Translations under genes and position numbers: made by a program
Source: Lelliottia jeotgali
GTDB lineage: Bacteria > Pseudomonadota > Gammaproteobacteria > Enterobacterales > Enterobacteriaceae
Direction of reading: 5' to 3'
NCBI GenBank assembly: GCA_002271215.1
Contig: CP018628.1
Span: 682,001 to 746,000 of the forward strand
Length of the DNA: 64,000 nucleotides
The notes under the pieces: model-generated
Database searches by the model: none
What the model was told of the DNA's origin: nothing
What the model saw: the letters and a program-made list of their open reading frames with translations, nothing else
Shown here: positions 38,531-48,755 of the stretch, piece after piece
Layout of the letters: every line of letters begins with the position of its first letter
Position numbering within the stretch: position 1 is the stretch's first letter

Positions 38531-39057
38531 GCGGGTACCCTTACAGAAGGCGTTTTGTCGAGCAACGCTAATGATTGCTCCACGATAAGACTGACGTCGG
38601 GGGCGATATCCACCGCGATAATATCCGGCTCGCTGTCGTCCGGGATTTCCAGTGCGGCAAACTGACTCTGCAAGAGCGCTTCAGGCATGAAATGGCCTTT
38701 GCGCTGCTGCATACGATGCAGAATGCAGGTGTAATCTCCGGTGAGCCAGAGAAAGCGCAGATTGCGGCTCCCCTCGCGCAGACGATCCCGGTAGCGCTTT
38801 TTCAGCGCGGAACAGACCAGTACACCTGACTCATTTTTTTGCTCAAGGCTAAAAATCACGTCGGCGATGCGTTCCAGCCAGGGCTGACGGTCATCGTCGT
38901 CAAGCGGCTGGCTGGCGGCCATTTTCACGATATTGTTTCGCGGATGCAGATCGTCACCGTCGATAAATTTTGCACCGAGTACGCCGGCCAGCGCCTGGCC
39001 GACCGTCGTTTTTCCCGTGCCAGAAACACCCATCAAAATGATGCATTGTCCTGCCAT
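38527..39057 (-). CDS. Gluconokinase (GntK/IdnK type)
   Basis: 176 residues from the ATG at 39057 (MAGQCIILMGVSGTGKTTVG); the ATG four codons upstream is less likely. The P-loop GVSGTGKTT is at residues 10-18, followed by FIDGDDLHPRNNIVKMA and CSALKKRYRDRLREG. Phosphorylates D-gluconate to 6-phosphogluconate, feeding the pentose phosphate and Entner-Doudoroff routes. 14 bp after the idnO-like gene. Confidence 0.93.
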   Translation of the reverse strand: MAGQCIILMGVSGTGKTTVGQALAGVLGAKFIDGDDLHPRNNIVKMAASQPLDDDDRQPWLERIADVIFSLEQKNESGVLVCSALKKRYRDRLREGSRNLRFLWLTGDYTCILHRMQQRKGHFMPEALLQSQFAALEIPDDSEPDIIAVDIAPDVSLIVEQSLALLDKTPSVRVPA

Positions 39058-39071
39058 AATTTCCCCCATGA

Positions 39072-39836
39072 TCAGACGGCGACCAGCATGCCGCCATCAA
39101 CGAATAGCAGGTGACCGTTGACGAAATTGGACGCCTTCGACGACAGGAATACCGCCGCACCGATCAGCTCTTGTGGATCGCCCCATCGCGCAGCGGGAGT
39201 GCGTTTGCACAGCCAGTCGGTGAACGCCTGGTCATCGACCAGAGTTTGGGTCATCGCCGTTTTGAAGTAGCCCGGCGCGATTCCATTCACCTGAATGTTG
39301 TAGCGAGCCAGCTCAACGCACATGCCACGGGTCAGCATTTTCACTGCACCTTTGGCGGCGGCGTAAGGAGTGATAGTGTCCCGGCCTAACTCGCTCTGCA
39401 TCGAACAAATATTGACGATTTTTCCCTGATTGCGGATGACCATCCGTTTTGCGACGGCCTGAGATACCAGGAACACCGCCGTCTGATTTACCGAAATAAC
39501 GTCATTCCATTCCTGTACCGGGAATTCTGTAAATGGGTGACGACGCTGAATGCCCGCATTATTAAATAGCACGTCAATTACGCCTATTTCCGCTTCGATT
39601 TTAGCGACTGCATTTTCAACGGATTCTGCATCCGTCACATTAAAGACTGCGGAATGCGCAATTGCGCCTTCATCGCGTAATTTCATTACTGCATCATTTG
39701 CCCGTGGCGCAGAAATATCGTTGATGATTATCTCTGCTCCGTATTTCGCCAGCCCTTGCGCCATAACAAAACCAATACCTTGTCCGGCACCGGTAATTAA
39801 AATGCGTTTGCCTTGTAAGCTAAAAAGATCGTTCAT
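39072..39836 (-). CDS. SDR oxidoreductase, gluconate 5-dehydrogenase (IdnO-like)
   Basis: 254 residues. Rossmann motif ITGAGQGIGFVMAQGL at 14-29, NNAGIQRR near 91, catalytic Ser in CSMQSELGRDTITPYAAAKG with YxxxK near 158-162. The IdnO family reduces 5-keto-D-gluconate to D-gluconate with NADPH. First gene of the leftward operon with gluconokinase and the YhcH protein. Other SDR polyol dehydrogenases are not excluded. Confidence 0.87.
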   Translation of the reverse strand: MNDLFSLQGKRILITGAGQGIGFVMAQGLAKYGAEIIINDISAPRANDAVMKLRDEGAIAHSAVFNVTDAESVENAVAKIEAEIGVIDVLFNNAGIQRRHPFTEFPVQEWNDVISVNQTAVFLVSQAVAKRMVIRNQGKIVNICSMQSELGRDTITPYAAAKGAVKMLTRGMCVELARYNIQVNGIAPGYFKTAMTQTLVDDQAFTDWLCKRTPAARWGDPQELIGAAVFLSSKASNFVNGHLLFVDGGMLVAV

Positions 39837-39910
39837 TTCGCTATCCTGATTAACGGCTGAATATCAATGAAGTCGTGTGTTCTATCTCACGGATTTTCGT
39901 CGCTTCAAAC

Positions 39911-39926
39911 TGTGATAAAGATCACT
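39911..39926. promoter_or_regulatory. CRP site between the idnO-like and LacI-type genes
   Basis: TGTGATAAAGATCACT matches TGTGA-N6-TCACA at nine of ten conserved bases. It lies in the 244-bp divergent promoter region and points to catabolite control. Confidence 0.75.
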
Positions 39927-39949
39927 CAACACCGTGTTACGAAAAGGGG

Positions 39950-39964
39950 TTACGTTAAACGTGA
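39950..39964. promoter_or_regulatory. Possible operator for the divergent LacI-type regulator
   Basis: TTACGTTAAACGTGA contains a perfect ACGTT-A-AACGT palindrome. Its place in the divergent promoter region suggests an operator, but the odd spacing is unlike typical LacI-family sites and the match is tentative. Confidence 0.3.
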
Positions 39965-40080
39965 TGCGGGGCGGGAATCGGCGCGTCATACAGGGGATTC
40001 ACGGGGGAAGGGCGATTCTCTTTTCCCCCTCTGGCAGGCATAATGGCCTGAAGTCGTGGAAGTATTTGACGGACAAATGA

Positions 40081-41073
40081 ATGAAAGCACAACGCATTAC
40101 GCTCAATGATATCGCTGAGCTTGCTGGCGTAACGAAAATGACCGTCAGCCGTTATTTACGTACACCGGATAAAGTGAAACCTGAAACGGCAGAGCGTATT
40201 GCCAGTGTTATTGCGGAAGTGGGTTTCGAGCCAGACCCGGATAATCCGGCGATGAGCAGCGTCTCTGTTCCCCGCATCGGCGTGCTGATCCCTTCTTTTC
40301 ATAATCAAATTTTTGCCGATCTGTTAGCCGGGATTGAGTCGGTGACGGCGGCTCACGGCTATCAAACGCTGGTCGTGAACTACGACTACGACCGCCAGCG
40401 CGAAGAAGAGCAAATTGCCGCCGTACTGGCCTTTAACGTCAAAGGGTTGCTGTTGACGGAGTCGGTGCACACGCTCAGAGCGGAGAAGTATCTCAACGCC
40501 GCGAAAATTCCTGTCGCTGAAGTGATGGGCTTATCGGACAACCCTGGGCGCATCAACGTCGGGTTTGATAACTTCAAAGCCGGTTTTGATATGACCAATA
40601 TGCTGCTGGCGAGCGGTAAGCAGCATGTTATTTACTTTGGCTCGATGTCCGATGTGCGCGACGAGCAGCGTTACGCGGGTTACTGCGAAGCGATGAGCAA
40701 TGCCGGGCTGGCCGTGGGGCGCATCGCGCCAAATAAAGTCTCGTCAGTGTCGATTGGCACCGGGATGATGACGCTGGCGCGGCAGATGTACGCCAGTATG
40801 GACGCTATTCTCTGTACCAACGACGATCTGGCTGTGGGTGTATTGCAGGAGTGCATTGCCAGTGGAATCGCGATTCCGCAGGAGATGGCCATTGCCGGTT
40901 TCCACGGTCTGGAGATTGGCCAGATCGTTTCACCGCGCCTGGCGAGCGTCCTGACGCCGCGCAGCGAAATGGGCAAAGTGGCGACCGAGATCCTGATTAA
41001 GAAAATCAAAGGGCTGCCCACCATCGAAAAAGTCGATCTTCATTATCGGCTGTCGATGGGTGAAACCATCTGA
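40081..41073 (+). CDS. LacI-family regulator (GntR/IdnR-like)
   Basis: 330 residues. HTH ITLNDIAELAGVTKMTVSRY at about 6-25, then RYLRTPDKVKPETAERI, closely resembling the GntR/IdnR gluconate regulators of enterics. Ligand domain contains RIGVLIPSFHNQIFADLLAG and IAGFHGLEIGQIVSPRLASV. Divergent from the idnO-like operon; probably controls it and the downstream dehydrogenase-transporter pair in response to gluconate or a ketogluconate. Confidence 0.9.
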   Translation: MKAQRITLNDIAELAGVTKMTVSRYLRTPDKVKPETAERIASVIAEVGFEPDPDNPAMSSVSVPRIGVLIPSFHNQIFADLLAGIESVTAAHGYQTLVVNYDYDRQREEEQIAAVLAFNVKGLLLTESVHTLRAEKYLNAAKIPVAEVMGLSDNPGRINVGFDNFKAGFDMTNMLLASGKQHVIYFGSMSDVRDEQRYAGYCEAMSNAGLAVGRIAPNKVSSVSIGTGMMTLARQMYASMDAILCTNDDLAVGVLQECIASGIAIPQEMAIAGFHGLEIGQIVSPRLASVLTPRSEMGKVATEILIKKIKGLPTIEKVDLHYRLSMGETI

Positions 41074-41092
41074 TTTGTCATACAGATCACGG

Positions 41093-41112
41093 ACGCTGTA
41101 ACAGCGTTTGTT
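41093..41112 (+). terminator. Short hairpin after the LacI-type gene
   Basis: ACGCTG-TAA-CAGCGT followed by TTGTT. Stem is short and U-tract weak, so it may be an attenuating hairpin before the dehydrogenase gene. Confidence 0.4.
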
Positions 41113-41207
41113 AACACGATTCAGCGTGACGCAGATCGCAAAAAACCCTACAAAAAACCCGTTTGATAGTGGCATCCATTTTCACGACACATCAAACAGG
41201 TGATCTG

Positions 41208-42158
41208 ATGAATATTGCAAATAACCGCGCCGTCCTTTTAATCGCTCCCGTTGTCGAGAGCCTGCAACAGCAGCTCGCCAGCCAGTTCCCGCTGTATCGT
41301 CTCTATGAACAGGACGATCCCATCACCTTTTTACGCGAGCAGGGCGAGAACATCGCCGTGGTGGTGACGCGCGGCGATGTTGGTGTACAAAACAACGTTC
41401 TTGAGATGCTGCCACACGTAGGGCTGGTGGCGATTTTCGGTGTGGGAACTGATGCGGTCGATCTGGATTATCTCCGCACTCGCCAGATATCCGTCACCAT
41501 CACCTCCGGCGTATTGACCAACGACGTGGCCGATCTGGCGATGGGGCTACTGCTATCCGGCGCACGCCAGCTGTGCCAGGGCGACCGCTTTGTGCGTGAA
41601 GGCCGCTGGGCGAACGGCGGTCTTGCGCTGGGAACTCAGGTCAGCGGCAAACGCATTGGGCTGCTGGGAATGGGGAACATTGGCCAGGCTATTGCCCGTC
41701 GTGCCCGCGGTTTTGATATGGAAGTGCTCTATACCGATCGCAAAAAGTTGGCTGATCTGGATTATCAGTGGTGCGCAGATATACATACGCTGGCTCACGA
41801 GAGTGATTTTCTGGTGATTGCGGCCTCAGGCGGGGAAGCGAATCGCGGTTTGATCGACGCTTCAGTTTTTAACGTCATGCCGAAACACGCGTGGCTGATT
41901 AATATTGCTCGCGGCTCGCTGGTGGATGAAAAGGCGCTGATTCAGGCGTTACAGAAGGGTGTTATTGCTGGAGCCGGGCTGGACGTTTTTGACGATGAGC
42001 CCAATGTGCCGGCGGAACTGATGGCCCTCGATAATGTGGTTCTCCAACCGCACGTCGCCAGCGCCACGCATGAGACGCGGCAAAAAATGAGTGACGTGGT
42101 TTTTGCTAACGTCGCTGCTTATTTTTCCGGGACTACTTTACCGAATGCGATTAATTAA
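41208..42158 (+). CDS. D-2-hydroxyacid dehydrogenase (ketogluconate/glyoxylate reductase-like)
   Basis: 316 residues from the ATG at 41208, with AGGTGA upstream; the upstream in-frame start is poorer. NAD(P) motif is LLGMGNIGQAIARRA near 150-164; catalytic residues Arg (in NIARGSLVDE near 234), Glu (in FDDEPNVP near 263) and His (in LQPHVASATHETR near 283) are all present. Members such as GhrB reduce 2-ketogluconate, hydroxypyruvate or glyoxylate. In this locus, reduction of 2-keto- or 2,5-diketogluconate is the most sensible role, but that is inference. Confidence 0.88.
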   Translation: MNIANNRAVLLIAPVVESLQQQLASQFPLYRLYEQDDPITFLREQGENIAVVVTRGDVGVQNNVLEMLPHVGLVAIFGVGTDAVDLDYLRTRQISVTITSGVLTNDVADLAMGLLLSGARQLCQGDRFVREGRWANGGLALGTQVSGKRIGLLGMGNIGQAIARRARGFDMEVLYTDRKKLADLDYQWCADIHTLAHESDFLVIAASGGEANRGLIDASVFNVMPKHAWLINIARGSLVDEKALIQALQKGVIAGAGLDVFDDEPNVPAELMALDNVVLQPHVASATHETRQKMSDVVFANVAAYFSGTTLPNAIN

Positions 42159-42229
42159 TTTAAGAGTCTTATTTCTGCCCCTGTTTTCATGAAATGACAA
42201 CAATAACCTCTGCATAGAGAGTGAGAAAT

Positions 42230-43540
42230 ATGAACGATAACATTCCCAGCACTCGCTGGCTGCGTATCATTGCGCCGGTATTAATTGCGTGCATTATTTC
42301 GTTTATGGACCGGGTTAATATTAGTTTTGCGCTACCCGGTGGGATGGAAGCAGATTTAGGTATTACCAGTCAAATGGCCGGTGTCGCCAGCGGAATATTT
42401 TTTATTGGCTATCTTTTTTTACAAATACCGGGCGGGAAGATTGCTGTTAATGGCAGTGGAAAACGTTTTATTGCCTGGTCGTTGGTAGCCTGGGCGATCG
42501 TTTCTGTTGCGACCGGTTTTGTGACTCATGAATATCAATTGCTGGTCCTGCGCTTTATTCTGGGCGTTTCCGAGGGCGGGATGCTGCCGGTCGTTTTAAC
42601 AATGGTCAGCAACTGGTTCCCCGAAAAAGAGGTGGGTCGCGCGAACGCATTTGTGATGATGTTTGCTCCGCTGGGTGGGATGCTGACCGCGCCCGTTTCC
42701 GGCGCCATTATCTCGGCGTTTGACTGGCGATGGCTGTTTATCATCGAAGGGTTGCTGTCGCTGGTAGTGCTGGCCGTCTGGTGGTTCATGATCAGCGACA
42801 GGCCCGAAGAGGCACGCTGGTTGTCGGACCGTGAACGCGATTATCTGGTGACAACCTTAGCCGCCGAGCGCGCCGCAAAGCTTGCCGAAGCGCCGGTCAG
42901 CAACGCGCCGGTGAAAGATGTCTTTCGCAATTCAGGGCTGATGAAACTGGTGATCCTTAACTTCTTCTACCAGACCGGTGATTATGGCTACACCCTGTGG
43001 CTACCCACCATACTGAAAGGGCTGACGGGGGGGAGTATGACGAGCGTGGGTTTTCTTGCGGTGCTGCCGTTTGTTGCCACGCTGGCGGGGATTTACGTCA
43101 TTTCACTGTTCAGCGATCGCAGTGGCAAACGTCGCCTGTGGGTACGGTTCTCCCTCTATAGCTTTGCTACGGCGTTGGTGGCCTCGGTTATCCTGCGTGA
43201 ACATGTGGTCGCAGCCTATATTGCGCTGGTGATTTGCGGGTTCTTCCTCAAGTCTGCAACCAGTCCATTCTGGTCGATGCCTGGGCGGATTGCGGCTCCG
43301 GAAGTAGCCGGAAGTGCGCGTGGCGTGATTAACGGACTGGGGAATCTTGGGGGATTCTGCGGCCCGTATCTGGTGGGCGTGATGATTTATCTCTATGGGC
43401 AGAACGTTGCAGTGTGCGCCCTGGCGGGATCGCTGATTATCGCCGGGACGATGACTTTCCTGCTGCCGAAGAAATGCGACCTGGTGGTCAGCGAGCCGGA
43501 CGTGAAGGTGAGCGAACAGCCTGGACACACATCACCGTGA
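42230..43540 (+). CDS. MFS transporter, anion:cation symporter (ACS) family
   Basis: 436 residues from ATG 42230; the GTG three codons earlier is less likely. Twelve hydrophobic segments; ISFMDRVNISFALPGG near residue 20 and FIGYLFLQIPGG near 60 match the hexuronate/galactonate/glucarate ACS family, which takes up sugar acids with H+. It follows the 2-hydroxyacid dehydrogenase by about 70 bp and probably imports the sugar acid processed by the neighbouring genes. Confidence 0.88.
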   Translation: MNDNIPSTRWLRIIAPVLIACIISFMDRVNISFALPGGMEADLGITSQMAGVASGIFFIGYLFLQIPGGKIAVNGSGKRFIAWSLVAWAIVSVATGFVTHEYQLLVLRFILGVSEGGMLPVVLTMVSNWFPEKEVGRANAFVMMFAPLGGMLTAPVSGAIISAFDWRWLFIIEGLLSLVVLAVWWFMISDRPEEARWLSDRERDYLVTTLAAERAAKLAEAPVSNAPVKDVFRNSGLMKLVILNFFYQTGDYGYTLWLPTILKGLTGGSMTSVGFLAVLPFVATLAGIYVISLFSDRSGKRRLWVRFSLYSFATALVASVILREHVVAAYIALVICGFFLKSATSPFWSMPGRIAAPEVAGSARGVINGLGNLGGFCGPYLVGVMIYLYGQNVAVCALAGSLIIAGTMTFLLPKKCDLVVSEPDVKVSEQPGHTSP

Positions 43541-43628
43541 ATACATAAATAACAGTTATCATTGTAAGCGGTTCGATTAACTGTCTACACTCTTGCTGAT
43601 TACAACAAGCGTTAAAACAGGCAATACA

Positions 43629-44159
43629 ATGATTCTGATAATTTATGCGCATCCTTATCCGCAGCACTCTCATGCGAATAAGCGGATGCTTGAGCAAGCA
43701 AGGGAAATCGACGGCGTAGAGATACGCTCCCTCTATCAACTTTATCCTGACTTCAACATCGATATCGCCGCCGAACAGGAGGCGATATCCCGCGCAGATC
43801 TTATCGTCTGGCAACATCCGATGCAGTGGTACAGCACACCGCCACTGCTCAAACTGTGGATCGACAAAGTGTTCTCCCACGGCTGGGCCTACGGCCACAA
43901 CGGTCACGCGCTGAAGGGCAAAAGCCTGCTGTGGGCCGTCACTACCGGCGGTGGTGAAAGCCACTTTGATATCGGCTCCCATCCGGGGTTTGACGTCTTG
44001 TCACAGCCGCTACAGGCAACGGCGGTTTACTGTGGGCTTACCTGGTTACCCCCTTTCGCCATGCACTGCACGTTCGTCTGTGACGACGAAACGCTGCAGG
44101 CGCAGGCCCGCCACTACAAACAACGCTTACTCGACTGGCAGGAGCACCATCATGGATAG
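43629..44159 (+). CDS. kefF: Glutathione-regulated potassium-efflux ancillary protein KefF
   Basis: 176 residues as in E. coli. A flavodoxin-fold quinone oxidoreductase: [18 protein letters not shown] at the N-terminus, [22 protein letters not shown] near 65 and [10 protein letters not shown] near 105. It binds the KefC channel and is required for full activity in electrophile stress. Overlaps kefC by 8 bp. Confidence 0.97.
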   Translation: MILIIYAHPYPQHSHANKRMLEQAREIDGVEIRSLYQLYPDFNIDIAAEQEAISRADLIVWQHPMQWYSTPPLLKLWIDKVFSHGWAYGHNGHALKGKSLLWAVTTGGGESHFDIGSHPGFDVLSQPLQATAVYCGLTWLPPFAMHCTFVCDDETLQAQARHYKQRLLDWQEHHHG

Positions 44160-46017
44160 CCATACGCTCATACAGGCGCTGATTTATCTGGGGGCGGCGG
44201 CGCTGATTGTGCCGGTTGCGGTGCGTCTGGGCCTGGGCTCGGTGCTGGGGTATTTGATTGCCGGTTGCGCTATCGGCCCGTGGGGGCTGGGGCTGGTTAC
44301 GGACGCTGAGTCTATTTTGCATTTCGCCGAAATCGGCGTGGTGCTGATGCTGTTTGTCATTGGTCTGGAGCTGGACCCGCAGCGCCTGTGGAAACTGCGC
44401 GCCTCGGTGTTTGGCGGCGGGGCATTGCAAATGGTGGCGTGCGGCGCGCTGCTCGGCGGCTTTTGTATTCTGCTCGGGATGGACTGGAAGGTCGCCGAGC
44501 TGATAGGCATGACGCTGGCGCTCTCCTCGACGGCGATTGCCATGCAGGCGATGAATGAGCGCAACCTGACCGTTTCTCAGATGGGGCGCAGCACGTTTTC
44601 TGTCCTGCTGTTCCAGGATATCGCCGCCATTCCGCTGGTGGCGATGATCCCGCTGCTGGCGGCAAGCGGGTCGTCCACCACGCTGGGGGCCTTCGCCCTG
44701 TCGGCGCTGAAAGTGGCGGGCGCGCTAGCCTTAGTGATTCTTTTAGGACGTTATGTGACGCGTCCGCTGCTGCGTTTTGTGGCCCGCTCAGGGCTGCGTG
44801 AAGTCTTCAGCGCCGTGGCACTGTTCCTGGTCTTCGGCTTTGGTTTGCTGCTCGAAGAGGCCGGTCTGTCGATGGCGATGGGCGCATTCCTGGCGGGCGT
44901 GCTGCTGGCCAGCTCCGAATACCGTCATGCGCTGGAAAGCGATATCGAACCCTTCAAAGGTTTGCTGCTGGGGCTGTTCTTTATCGGCGTCGGGATGTCG
45001 ATCGACTTTGGTACGCTGGTGACGCACCCGCTGCGTATTCTGACTCTGCTGGTCGGGTTCCTGGTCATCAAGATGGGGATGTTATGGCTGATCGCGCGTC
45101 CGCTCAACGTGCCGAATAAACAGCGCCGTTGGTTTGCCGTCTTGCTTGGACAGGGGAGTGAGTTTGCTTTCGTGGTGTTTGGTGCCGCGCAGATGGCGAA
45201 CGTGCTCGACGCAGAATGGGCAAAGGCACTGACGCTGGCGGTGGCACTGTCGATGGCTGCTACGCCAATACTTCTGGTGTTGTTGACTCGTCTTGAGCAG
45301 TCTAACAGCAGTCAGGATCGGGAAGCCGATGAAATTGATGAAGAACAGCCACGAGTGATTATCGCCGGGTTTGGCCGCTTCGGGCAGATCACAGGCCGTT
45401 TGCTGCTCTCCAGCGGAGTGAAAATGGTGATTCTGGATCACGATCCTGACCACATCGAAACCCTGCGTAAATTTGGTATGAAAGTGTTTTACGGCGATGC
45501 GACGCGCGTCGATCTGCTGGAGTCCGCCGGAGCGGCAAAAGCCGAAGTGCTGATCAACGCGATTGACGATCCGCAGGCCAGTCTTCACCTGGCAGAGCTG
45601 GCGCTGGAGCATTTCCCGAACCTGAAAATCATCTCCCGCGCGCGTGATGTTGACCATTACATCAAACTGCGTCAGGCAGGGATTGAAGCACCAGAGCGTG
45701 AAACCTTCGAAGGGGCGCTCAAGTCCGGGCGCATGGCGCTGGAAGGGTTAGGGCTGGGGGCTTATGAAGCACGAGAACGCGCCGACCTGTTCCGCCGTTT
45801 TAACACCGATATGGTTGAAGAGATGGTGGAGATGGCAGAAGAGGATGCATCGTCTCGCGCAGCGGTGGTGAAACGCACCAGCGCGATGCTGACGGAGATC
45901 ATTAATGAGGATCGTAATCATCTGTCATTGACCCAGCGTCACGGCTGGCAGGGGACGGAAGAGGGGAAACATACCGGCGATCCGAAAGATGAACCCGAGA
46001 GTAAACCTGTCGCGTGA
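44152..46017 (+). CDS. kefC: Glutathione-gated K+/H+ antiporter KefC
   Basis: 621 residues (620 in E. coli) from the ATG inside the end of kefF; a longer frame upstream is only a kefF shadow. The CPA2 transporter domain has about 12 hydrophobic segments with [15 protein letters not shown] and [14 protein letters not shown]; the RCK/KTN domain from about 400 carries [19 protein letters not shown], the NAD/glutathione-sensing Rossmann motif. Closed by GSH and opened by GSH adducts, acidifying the cytoplasm to protect from electrophiles. Confidence 0.97.
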   Translation: MDSHTLIQALIYLGAAALIVPVAVRLGLGSVLGYLIAGCAIGPWGLGLVTDAESILHFAEIGVVLMLFVIGLELDPQRLWKLRASVFGGGALQMVACGALLGGFCILLGMDWKVAELIGMTLALSSTAIAMQAMNERNLTVSQMGRSTFSVLLFQDIAAIPLVAMIPLLAASGSSTTLGAFALSALKVAGALALVILLGRYVTRPLLRFVARSGLREVFSAVALFLVFGFGLLLEEAGLSMAMGAFLAGVLLASSEYRHALESDIEPFKGLLLGLFFIGVGMSIDFGTLVTHPLRILTLLVGFLVIKMGMLWLIARPLNVPNKQRRWFAVLLGQGSEFAFVVFGAAQMANVLDAEWAKALTLAVALSMAATPILLVLLTRLEQSNSSQDREADEIDEEQPRVIIAGFGRFGQITGRLLLSSGVKMVILDHDPDHIETLRKFGMKVFYGDATRVDLLESAGAAKAEVLINAIDDPQASLHLAELALEHFPNLKIISRARDVDHYIKLRQAGIEAPERETFEGALKSGRMALEGLGLGAYEARERADLFRRFNTDMVEEMVEMAEEDASSRAAVVKRTSAMLTEIINEDRNHLSLTQRHGWQGTEEGKHTGDPKDEPESKPVA

Positions 46018-46070
46018 AGTGGAGTTGCCAGCAATATTGAAATATTTCCCTTTCTTTACTCGGGCTGGAG

Positions 46071-46611
<541 letters not shown>

Positions 46612-46619
46612 GTTTTAGT

Positions 46620-46693
46620 CCCCGGTGGCGCTTAGCTTACCGGGGCTACAAAACCTGAACGTAGGCCGGATAAGGCGGAGCCGCCATCCGGCA
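46620..46693. repeat. REP pair between folA and apaH
   Basis: Inverted REP units at about 46620-46645 and 46661-46693 separating the convergent genes; the second has GGCCGGATAAGGCGGAGCCG. Confidence 0.82.
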
Positions 46694-46699
46694 ATAGCA

Positions 46700-47548
46700 T
46701 CAGGAGGCAACCGCCTCGCCATCTCCTAGCTCAAGATGCCGGTTCGACGGCTGTACAAAATACTGCTTATCTTCCCAGCGCAGGCAGGTTAAATCCCCGC
46801 CCCAGCAGCATCCCGTATCCAGCCCGTAAATATTCTCTGGCGTGCCTTTGCCTTCCAGCGACGCCCAGTGGCCAAACACCACGCTGTACTCGTCCGTCAC
46901 CGGGCCAGGAATCGCAAACCACGGTTTGAGCGGCGACGGCGCGTTTTCCGGCGTGTCTTTGCAGTACATATCCAACTGGCCGTTCGGGAAGCAGTAGCGC
47001 ATACGCGTGAAAGCATTGGTCACGAAACGCAGGCGTGCCAGACCGCTTAATTCCGGGCTCCAGTTGTTTGGCATGTCGCCATACATCGCATCAAGGAAGA
47101 ACGGATAGGAGTCGCTCGCCAGCACCGCTTCGACGTCGCGCGCGCACTCTTTGGCCGTTTGCAGATCCCACTGCGGCGTTATTCCGGCGTGGGCCATCAC
47201 CAGCTTCTTCTCTTCGTCGACCTGCAACAGCGGTTGACGGCGTAGCCAGTTCAGCAGCTCGTCGGCGTCAGCCGCTTCCAGCAGTGGCGTGATCCGGTCC
47301 TTCGGCTTATTGCGACTGATCCCGGCAAACACTGCCAGCAGATGCAGATCGTGATTGCCCAACACCAGGCGCACGCTGTCGCCCAGCGATTTGACGAATC
47401 GCAGGACATCCAGTGAGCCAGGCCCGCGCGCCACTAAATCGCCCGTCAGCCAGAGGGTGTCTTGTCCGGGTGTAAAATCCACCTGTTTTAACAACGCGAT
47501 CAGTTCATCGTAGCAACCGTGAACGTCGCCAATGAGATATGTAGACAT
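46700..47548 (-). CDS. apaH: Diadenosine tetraphosphatase (symmetrical)
   Basis: Hydrolyses Ap4A to two ADP and also decaps Np4-RNA. 282 residues from the ATG at 47548 ([19 protein letters not shown]); earlier ATGs overlap apaG and are excluded. Phosphoesterase motifs [16 protein letters not shown] and GNHDLHLLA are intact. Last gene of the lptD-surA-pdxA-rsmA-apaG-apaH operon, 4 bp after apaG. Confidence 0.97.
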   Translation of the reverse strand: MSTYLIGDVHGCYDELIALLKQVDFTPGQDTLWLTGDLVARGPGSLDVLRFVKSLGDSVRLVLGNHDLHLLAVFAGISRNKPKDRITPLLEAADADELLNWLRRQPLLQVDEEKKLVMAHAGITPQWDLQTAKECARDVEAVLASDSYPFFLDAMYGDMPNNWSPELSGLARLRFVTNAFTRMRYCFPNGQLDMYCKDTPENAPSPLKPWFAIPGPVTDEYSVVFGHWASLEGKGTPENIYGLDTGCCWGGDLTCLRWEDKQYFVQPSNRHLELGDGEAVAS

Positions 47549-47552
47549 AGAT

Positions 47553-47930
47553 TTAATGAATGAATGTAGGAACGGCGAGACGGAAAACAGGAACAGCAAC
47601 ACGGAAGGTATTGCCGTCTGGATCGACCATTTCATAATGGCCCTGCATGGTGCCCATCGGTGTCTCAATTACGGCACCGCTGGTGTATTGATACTCTTCG
47701 CCAGGGGCGATGTGGGGTTGTTCGCCCACCACACCTTCACCCTGGACTTCGATTTCGCGGCCATTGCCGTTGGTGATAAGCCAGTAGCGCCCGAGCAGTT
47801 GCACAGGCATCCGCCCCAGATTGCGAATGGTTACGGTGTAAGCAAAAACAAAACGCTCGTCGTCCGGTGTGGACTGAGATTCGATATAGACGCTTTGCAC
47901 CTGAACACATACGCGGGGCGAATCAATCAT
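47553..47930 (-). CDS. apaG: ApaG protein (Co2+/Mg2+ efflux-associated)
   Basis: 125 residues, one beta-rich ApaG domain. [21 protein letters not shown] and [20 protein letters not shown] are its signatures. Structural similarity to fibronectin-III folds is known; the biochemical role remains unclear, and loss in Salmonella affects cobalt resistance. Three bases after rsmA. Confidence 0.97.
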   Translation of the reverse strand: MIDSPRVCVQVQSVYIESQSTPDDERFVFAYTVTIRNLGRMPVQLLGRYWLITNGNGREIEVQGEGVVGEQPHIAPGEEYQYTSGAVIETPMGTMQGHYEMVDPDGNTFRVAVPVFRLAVPTFIH

Positions 47931-47933
47931 GGC

Positions 47934-48755
47934 TTAGCTCTCCTTTGGCGGGGCGTTATCGCTAATGTAGTTTGCCAACTTACAGTACTGCTCAACGGAA
48001 ATATTCTCCGCACGCATCGCCGGGTCGATACCTAATTCGGTCAGCACTTCAACGGTAAATGAATTACCCAGGCTGTTACGAATCGTTTTACGGCGCTGGT
48101 TAAAGGCCTCGGTGGTGATGCGGCTCAGTACGCGCAGCTCTTTAACCGGATGCGGCATCACCGCGTGCGGCACCAGGCGAACGACCGCAGATTCCACTTT
48201 TGGCGCTGGCGTAAACGCCGTTGGCGGAACTTCAAGCACCGGAATAATCTGGCAGTAATATTGCGCCATGACGCTCAATCGACCATACGCTTTACTGTTC
48301 GGTCCCGCAACCAGTCGGTTGACGACCTCTTTTTGCAGCATGAAGTGCATGTCGGCAATGGCATCAGTATAGCTAAACAGATGGAACATCAGCGGCGTGG
48401 AGATGTTATACGGCAGGTTGCCGAACACGCGCAGCGGCTGGCCCAGTTTCTCGGACAGCTCAGCGAAGTTCATGGTCATGGCGTCCTGCTGATAAATTGT
48501 CAGCTTTGGCCCCAGGAACGGGTGCGTTTGCAGACGCGCAGCCAGGTCGCGGTCCAGCTCGATAACCGTCATTTCGTCGAGGCGCTCACCCACTGGCTCA
48601 GTCAGTGCTGCAAGGCCCGGACCGATTTCGACCATCGCCTGGCCTTTTTGTGGATTGATAGCAGACACGATGCTTTCGATAACGAACTGATCGTTAAGGA
48701 AGTTTTGCCCGAAGCGTTTGCGGGCTAAGTGGCCCTGATGGACTCTAGTATTCAT
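47934..48755 (-). CDS. rsmA: 16S rRNA (adenine1518/1519-N6)-dimethyltransferase
   Basis: 273 residues (KsgA). SAM motif [18 protein letters not shown] near 40, and [17 protein letters not shown] contains the NLPY catalytic motif. Dimethylates two adjacent adenines in helix 45 at a late 30S assembly step; loss gives kasugamycin resistance. Overlaps the pdxA stop by 4 bp (ATGA). Confidence 0.98.
   Translation of the reverse strand: MNTRVHQGHLARKRFGQNFLNDQFVIESIVSAINPQKGQAMVEIGPGLAALTEPVGERLDEMTVIELDRDLAARLQTHPFLGPKLTIYQQDAMTMNFAELSEKLGQPLRVFGNLPYNISTPLMFHLFSYTDAIADMHFMLQKEVVNRLVAGPNSKAYGRLSVMAQYYCQIIPVLEVPPTAFTPAPKVESAVVRLVPHAVMPHPVKELRVLSRITTEAFNQRRKTIRNSLGNSFTVEVLTELGIDPAMRAENISVEQYCKLANYISDNAPPKES

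Noticed and set aside
43951..44151. N-terminal extension of kefC
   Set aside because: It overlaps kefF in another frame; the ATG at 44152 gives the known KefC start.
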